Below the pieces are notes generated by a model. It saw nothing but the letters and a program-made list of their open reading frames with translations, had not been told where the DNA came from and searched no databases. This document shows, piece after piece, positions 59,264 to 64,000 of a stretch of DNA of 64,000 nt. This DNA is from Megalopta genalis. Taxonomy: Eukaryota; Arthropoda; Insecta; Hymenoptera; Halictidae. Positions within the stretch are counted from its first letter, which is position 1. Each line of letters opens with the position of its first letter. The DNA lies in assembly GCF_051020955.1 (NCBI RefSeq), contig NC_135015.1, positions 6,273,616 through 6,337,615 of the forward strand. Direction: 5' to 3'. A program made the translations under genes and the position numbers.

Positions 59264-59290
59264 TTAAAATAAAAACGTTCAGTCCTGGCA
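59040..59290. repeat. Local direct duplication, about 100-bp units
   Basis: AATAAACTT(T/C)(T/C)CTCGAAT.TATCCAGCAACAATGTATCGT...GGTTAAAATAAA...TTCAGTCCTGGCA occurs twice. TATCCAGCA is offset by 143 bp and CAGTCCTGG by 154 bp, so the copies have diverged by small insertions or deletions. Confidence 0.8.
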
Positions 59291-59595
59291 GTTCGCGAAA
59301 AGCGTTAATATCCGTAACATTTCGAGAACACCACCCCAAAATGAACTCGACATCGAGCGCCTAGCACTCAGCCAGGGGTCTGGAACTAGCCGGGCGCGCG
59401 GCACCAACAATGACAATCTCGCAGCGGCTAAATTCGTTAACTCTTCCCGTAGAGTAGCTTCGAAAATGAGCAACACGGTAACACACAGAGCGAGAGCAAG
59501 CGGAAGAGAGCAAGTCGAAGAGACGGAGAGTGAGAAAGGGAGATATAGTCGTCCGTCTTTTTAAGGCAGTACACTGGCTGTACAGAGAAAGAGAG

Positions 59596-59645
<50 letters not shown>

Positions 59646-62600
59646 CAGGAAAAAATAGCGGAGCATTAAACGCAAACAAGGGTAGCAATTTCGGAGGGGA
59701 CTCGAGGAGTCGAGAGGTCGCGAGCGAGTGGAAGAGTGGAAGGTGGATGGGAAGGTGGATGCGAAGGAAGGGGGACATTGTACACGTAAAACCGGGTGGG
59801 CGGAGGGGTGCAGCCGCTAAGGGAGGATCAGCCTAACCCAGCCAGGAGAGGGCCAGGAGAAGGATCGAGCGAGAGGGTTAAGGGGCTCGTCCAGGGTTAA
59901 GAACGCTTTAAAGGGAGGGCCGCCGTTCTGGCGCAGTCACACGATACTTTTTAATTTACTAAAAATGCGCATTCAACCCGTCAAGTGCCTCGGAGTTCCT
60001 GAAAGGGAGCACGGAAACCCTCCGGGCCGGTCTTCGAGAGCTTCTGGACCGACTTCAATGAACTTATTCTGATCGGTGGTGGAGGGGGGGGGGGGCGGAG
60101 AAAAATATCGAGCCACTAAATACAGGATCAGCACCGAGTGGACGATCCCTGTAAGGTGTACGTGACACAGATTTATCGGATTCACCGTATTTAAGAACTT
60201 TCGTTTTGTCTCGAGTGATTCACGCGATACCGGCGCGATCGTTCTCTCGGAATTAGAGACCGGTCGACTGGAACGAGGGGTATTTTATTATTCTTCCGCA
60301 ATGATCACATAAATTTTCCTCTCGAACGAGTGAGAATCGGTTCGCTCTTATTCGCGTAATTTATTGCGTTCCGAAGGATGGCACAGTCGGATAAGAGGAA
60401 CTCGCGTATTGTATAAAGTATAATTATTCGAGACGATGACGGTAAATCGCAATTAACACGGGGATACGTGACGCGAAAGTGGATTAAGCTCGGAATGAAA
60501 ATTTTTCTTACGAGACCCATGAAATCTGCCCCTGCCTGAATTTTTCGTCCCCCTCGATGACAATCCGAGCGGAAGAAGCGATCCCAGTCCCTGTCCCGCC
60601 GCCAGCCACCCACGCAAAGACAACCTTCTCCCGCTTCCAGCGTCTTTGTTTGAAATCACGAGGTAAAAAGCCAGAATGCCCATGTAATTAGGTGTATTAA
60701 ACCTCGGAGCCTCGGGATCGATCCAGTGTTTTCGGTGTCAACACGATTCCACTCGGCTCATTATCACTCTCTGCCCCGTCGAACCACTTGGACGACCGTT
60801 CTGATCAGATCGACTCACTTTTACTTCGGAGAAGCACTACGAAAAGTGTACCAACGGTTTCTCTTGCTGTAATCGCTCATACTAACTTGTATATCGTCCA
60901 TGAAATTTGAATGGCTTGTAAATAATATTTACTTGTAACTCCGTAAAAAGTGAAATTATTTTCTGTTCCCTTGCAGAATGCTTCTCAAGAGGATCGTACA
61001 TTTTTGTATGACATCATTATACTACAGATTTGTCTGCAAGATAAAAATTGGGAATATTGGCTGCAAAATAATGAAGCTACATAAACGTGTATTCCTTTTT
61101 GTAATGATTTGATTGAGTCGAAAATAATAGACTACAATATAACCTCGACTATCAAAACTAAAAATAGATTAATGTGAGTGTTTGAATATTAGAGCAGTTA
61201 TTTACAATGCAATTTACAACGCATATTTACAACTAAAATTTAGTACTCATTATTTTATGCAGTAAATCGTTCGAATGCCTTAGATCGAGCTGCTTACATG
61301 TGAAACGTACATGGACAATAGTGAAGTCTAATATTAGATGCCCATATAAAGATTATGGTTTATTTTTAAATTCCTTGAACGTTTCCCTAAAAAGTCTATG
61401 TGCAGCTGAAATATTTCCAACTCTACTGATTTTAATTTCACAACTGGTCGCTAATTGATATTTAACCGATGCGACAATAAATACAAAAAAATGCTGAAAA
61501 ATCTAAATACATTGAGTCTCATTATCGTTATGAAACAACATACACTAAGCACTTCTTGTGGTCCGTAGATTTATTGTTAACTATTGCTTCAAGGAAACGT
61601 CAAGAAATGCCTGAATCATGGAAGAGTTTTGGTGCCGATCTACCGTTCCTCCGGATCGGATGCTAATGCTTACGACCATGCGGATTATCGACTAAAGACC
61701 ATACAGCAGAAAGGGTAGACCGCGCCGAAATAGCTAGGGTGGAAGATAATTCGAAGTAACCGCGACAAATTCCAATATCTGGAGAAATATGCGGCGTGGC
61801 GCGTCGTTACCAGCCGCCACGCGTTCCTCGCGGTCATGTCTAACCTTCGTCTTATTACGGCTGAGGCACCAGTCGAGCCCGGCTTCCCTTTTTCATTCGG
61901 AAACTTGTGTGTTTCTGATAGACGCAGCGGGATTGCTCGCCGACCGAGTAACTGAAAGAATGTCAGCGAATTAAAGCGACTGAACATTTTTCAATTATAC
62001 CGCGCGTGCATCAACTTGTCCTAAAGGAACGATGTTACCGACATCTTTCATTTCGACTCCAAGGTGAAGAAGATACATGGTTGAAAATTCTAACAAACGC
62101 AATCAAACTGTGCAGAGAAGAATCAGGAAAATGCGAGTTTGCGGACCTTACATCTCACATTTTTCAAAGTAAAAATACTGACACGACTTTTTAACAGCTT
62201 TCATTTAAGATAGATTTTGGACTCAATTTGTAATTTCGTTCTGGAATGTTTGAGAGGCCGATGTGAATTCTCTTTCAGAAAATCTTGAGACTCCAGTCGG
62301 TCTCGACGGCGCCCTCTTTCCCCCCTGATCGTCCCATTTGCTGTTCCATTCCCGATTCATTCCGTACACGTCACAGTTTGCATTGTGCCCGCCAGGCCGA
62401 TGTGCCCAGCGTAAAGCGATTCCCCGGCGAAATTTAATTAAAACAATCAAATTATGGAAGGAGACGACGGCTGAGCCGTTGAGATCGTGAAGAAGAAAGA
62501 AGAGAAAGGAGGAAAAGTGACGGGACAGGCCCACGAGACTGGAAGCTGGATAAGATTTTCTTCTCTTGCGTTTATTTTCACTCGGGTTCGCCTTCCCCAC

Positions 62601-64000
62601 CCTGCTTTCCCCCTTTCCTGCCATCTTTGTCTTCCTTCCTAGCTCGACATCTTAACCACACCGTGCCTCGCCGATTTTCTTAATAAATTGCTCGGTGGAT
62701 GATGCAACAAAAATATTTTGAGATCGTTGAACGTTCTAAACGGTCGTGGCAGAAATACAATTCTTGAATCGCGATTGGTTGAAAATGTTTTTCAATGTTT
62801 TATCTATTATTATAATAGTAAAATAGCGGAATCTAAAAGTTCCTTCGAATAAAGAAATGGTAATGCTCAAATTACGTCTACGTCTAATTCTAATGCCGCA
62901 ATTTTTCTATGAGCAATGGTCAGACCATGGATAATGATTATTCTAAATTATTTATGCAAATATTCCTGGATCGTGTTGTAAACGTGGGTTTATTTGGCAG
63001 TCAACTGGTTGCTTGCTAATATCGCAACGATAGCGTGCAAGACATTTGAGAAATCGTTCGGCAAAGTGTTACACAGGAAGCTTGTTGAAGAAGTTCTCGT
63101 TACTGCGTAACTTTTTGAGAGTTCAGTTCGTCATTATACCGGAAGAAACTTTCGGCGAAAGTTCAAGTTCGTATTCGAAAGTTTGGACCCCGGGAAAAAT
63201 GAATGCCGGTGAAAGTTCACTGAAACAGAGTGAAACAATGCGGGCCGACGGATACGCTATTAGAATTGCATCTCCATTTTAAAATCATAGCCGGCCCGCG
63301 ATTTTGCGTTCCACCGAAAACCGAATCATCGTCGCTGGCGACGACGCGCGACGGCCAGTTTCGCCAACTTGCCGTATTACTTCTTCAATTAGTTTGGTAA
63401 ATATGTAATAGTTACTGAGCGCCAGTGAAGTTTGTGCCCGTCGGAGAAGTTTCTGTTGGCGGTGTCTCCGCTTGCGTGTTTGCTGTGATAACTTCATTGT
63501 CTCCGATAAGTTAGCGGCACTCGCGGGAATAAGGCGGTCATTTTTGTAAGAAAACGTTAAATGTTCCTCCGTTACATCCATAACTTTTTATCTCGCGAAT
63601 TATTTTATTTGAAAATGTTTCAATCTGATACCACAATCTGCTACTTTATCACGAGTTAATTGAAAGAACAATCTGCATCGTCGATCTGCATCTTAATCTC
63701 CATTGTCACAGAGACTCTACGCGTGCATGTTTCATTACAACAGAATTAAAAAGTTTACTTCGTCTAAAAAAAAAAGAAAATTACTCACACCAGAGAATCC
63801 CTAAGCAAGACTTAACAGTGTTGATTCTAATTTTTCCATATCAGCCAGCCCATCGCGCCAATTTTTCCCAACAATCCTGTACTCTAGGTCCGAATCTATT
63901 ATCTCCGTAGCAATTCTATCACCGTGGTCTTTGATATGCGACAAACGCGTCGCATCTGTCCGGTTCCGGTTAGTTGGCCTGCGGCTACTTAACAGCTAGG
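59291..64000. other. Non-coding stretch, no gene recognised
   Basis: CpG-rich at about 59330-60860, 61620-61980, 62230-62700 and 63020-63570. AT-rich at 60880-61600 and 62700-63000. Frames at 59437-59778 and 59361-59675 (minus) translate the GA microsatellite. Frames at 60305-60613, 61685-61987, 62223-62624 and 63285-63581 (minus) are unrecognised. A G-run of about 13 bases lies near 60083-60096. The window edge gives no sign of an exon. Confidence 0.5.
59585..59642. repeat. (GA)n microsatellite
   Basis: About 20 GA dinucleotides with short GAAA interruptions, within a purine-rich tract that extends to about 59770. Confidence 0.9.

Overview
The window looks like non-coding DNA from an insect nuclear genome, most likely a hymenopteran (ant, bee or wasp). 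That is an inference from four things: no bacterial-style gene packing, alternating CpG-rich and AT-rich blocks of roughly 0.5-1 kb, many (GA)n/(CT)n/(ATT)n/(TA)n microsatellites, and a dense set of short DNA transposons (mariner, TA-flanked MITEs, several TTAA-flanked piggyBac-like families). I recognise no host protein-coding gene. The longest open frames (up to about 200 codons) are low-complexity, repeat-derived, or overlap other open frames on the opposite strand, and none reads like a known protein. The window is therefore probably a long intron or a gene desert. Very short exons could be missed by eye.

Left part (1-13.1 kb): two TTAA-flanked MITEs abut at about 2.3-3.25 kb, and the first carries a nested TA-flanked MITE. 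A second copy of the TA MITE lies at 6.4 kb. A solo LTR with a perfect 5-bp target duplication lies at 7.1 kb. A 187-bp tandem duplication lies at 10.3 kb and another piggyBac-like MITE at 12.9 kb.

Middle (13-34 kb): mostly unremarkable. It holds a worn 36-bp tandem repeat (14.2 kb), a TATA plus kappaB-like candidate promoter (18.5 kb), a 32-bp tandem repeat (22.7 kb), a decayed piggyBac-like element that keeps a piece of transposase reading frame (26.5-27.5 kb), a 35-bp AT-rich minisatellite (30.0-30.4 kb) and a tRNA-like relic (31.8 kb).

Repeat cluster (34.7-40.8 kb): the most structured region. It holds a very old degenerate tandem repeat, then a palindromic long-TIR MITE interrupted by a chimeric insert. 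That insert shares 381 bp, nearly identical and in inverted orientation, with a second locus 2 kb away, and the second locus is joined to a complete piggyBac-like MITE. A second long-TIR element with the same kind of TACAGGGTGT ends lies at 40.3 kb.

Right part (41-64 kb): an AT hairpin (42.1 kb), a 149-bp piggyBac-like MITE (45.8 kb), the third TA MITE (49.1 kb), an internally deleted mariner with good terminal repeats and TA duplication (53.3-53.9 kb), and a doubtful TTAA element with a local duplication (58.9-59.3 kb). The rest is GC-rich and AT-rich non-coding sequence with microsatellites. I see no host gene system; the interest lies in transposon structure and tandem-repeat decay.
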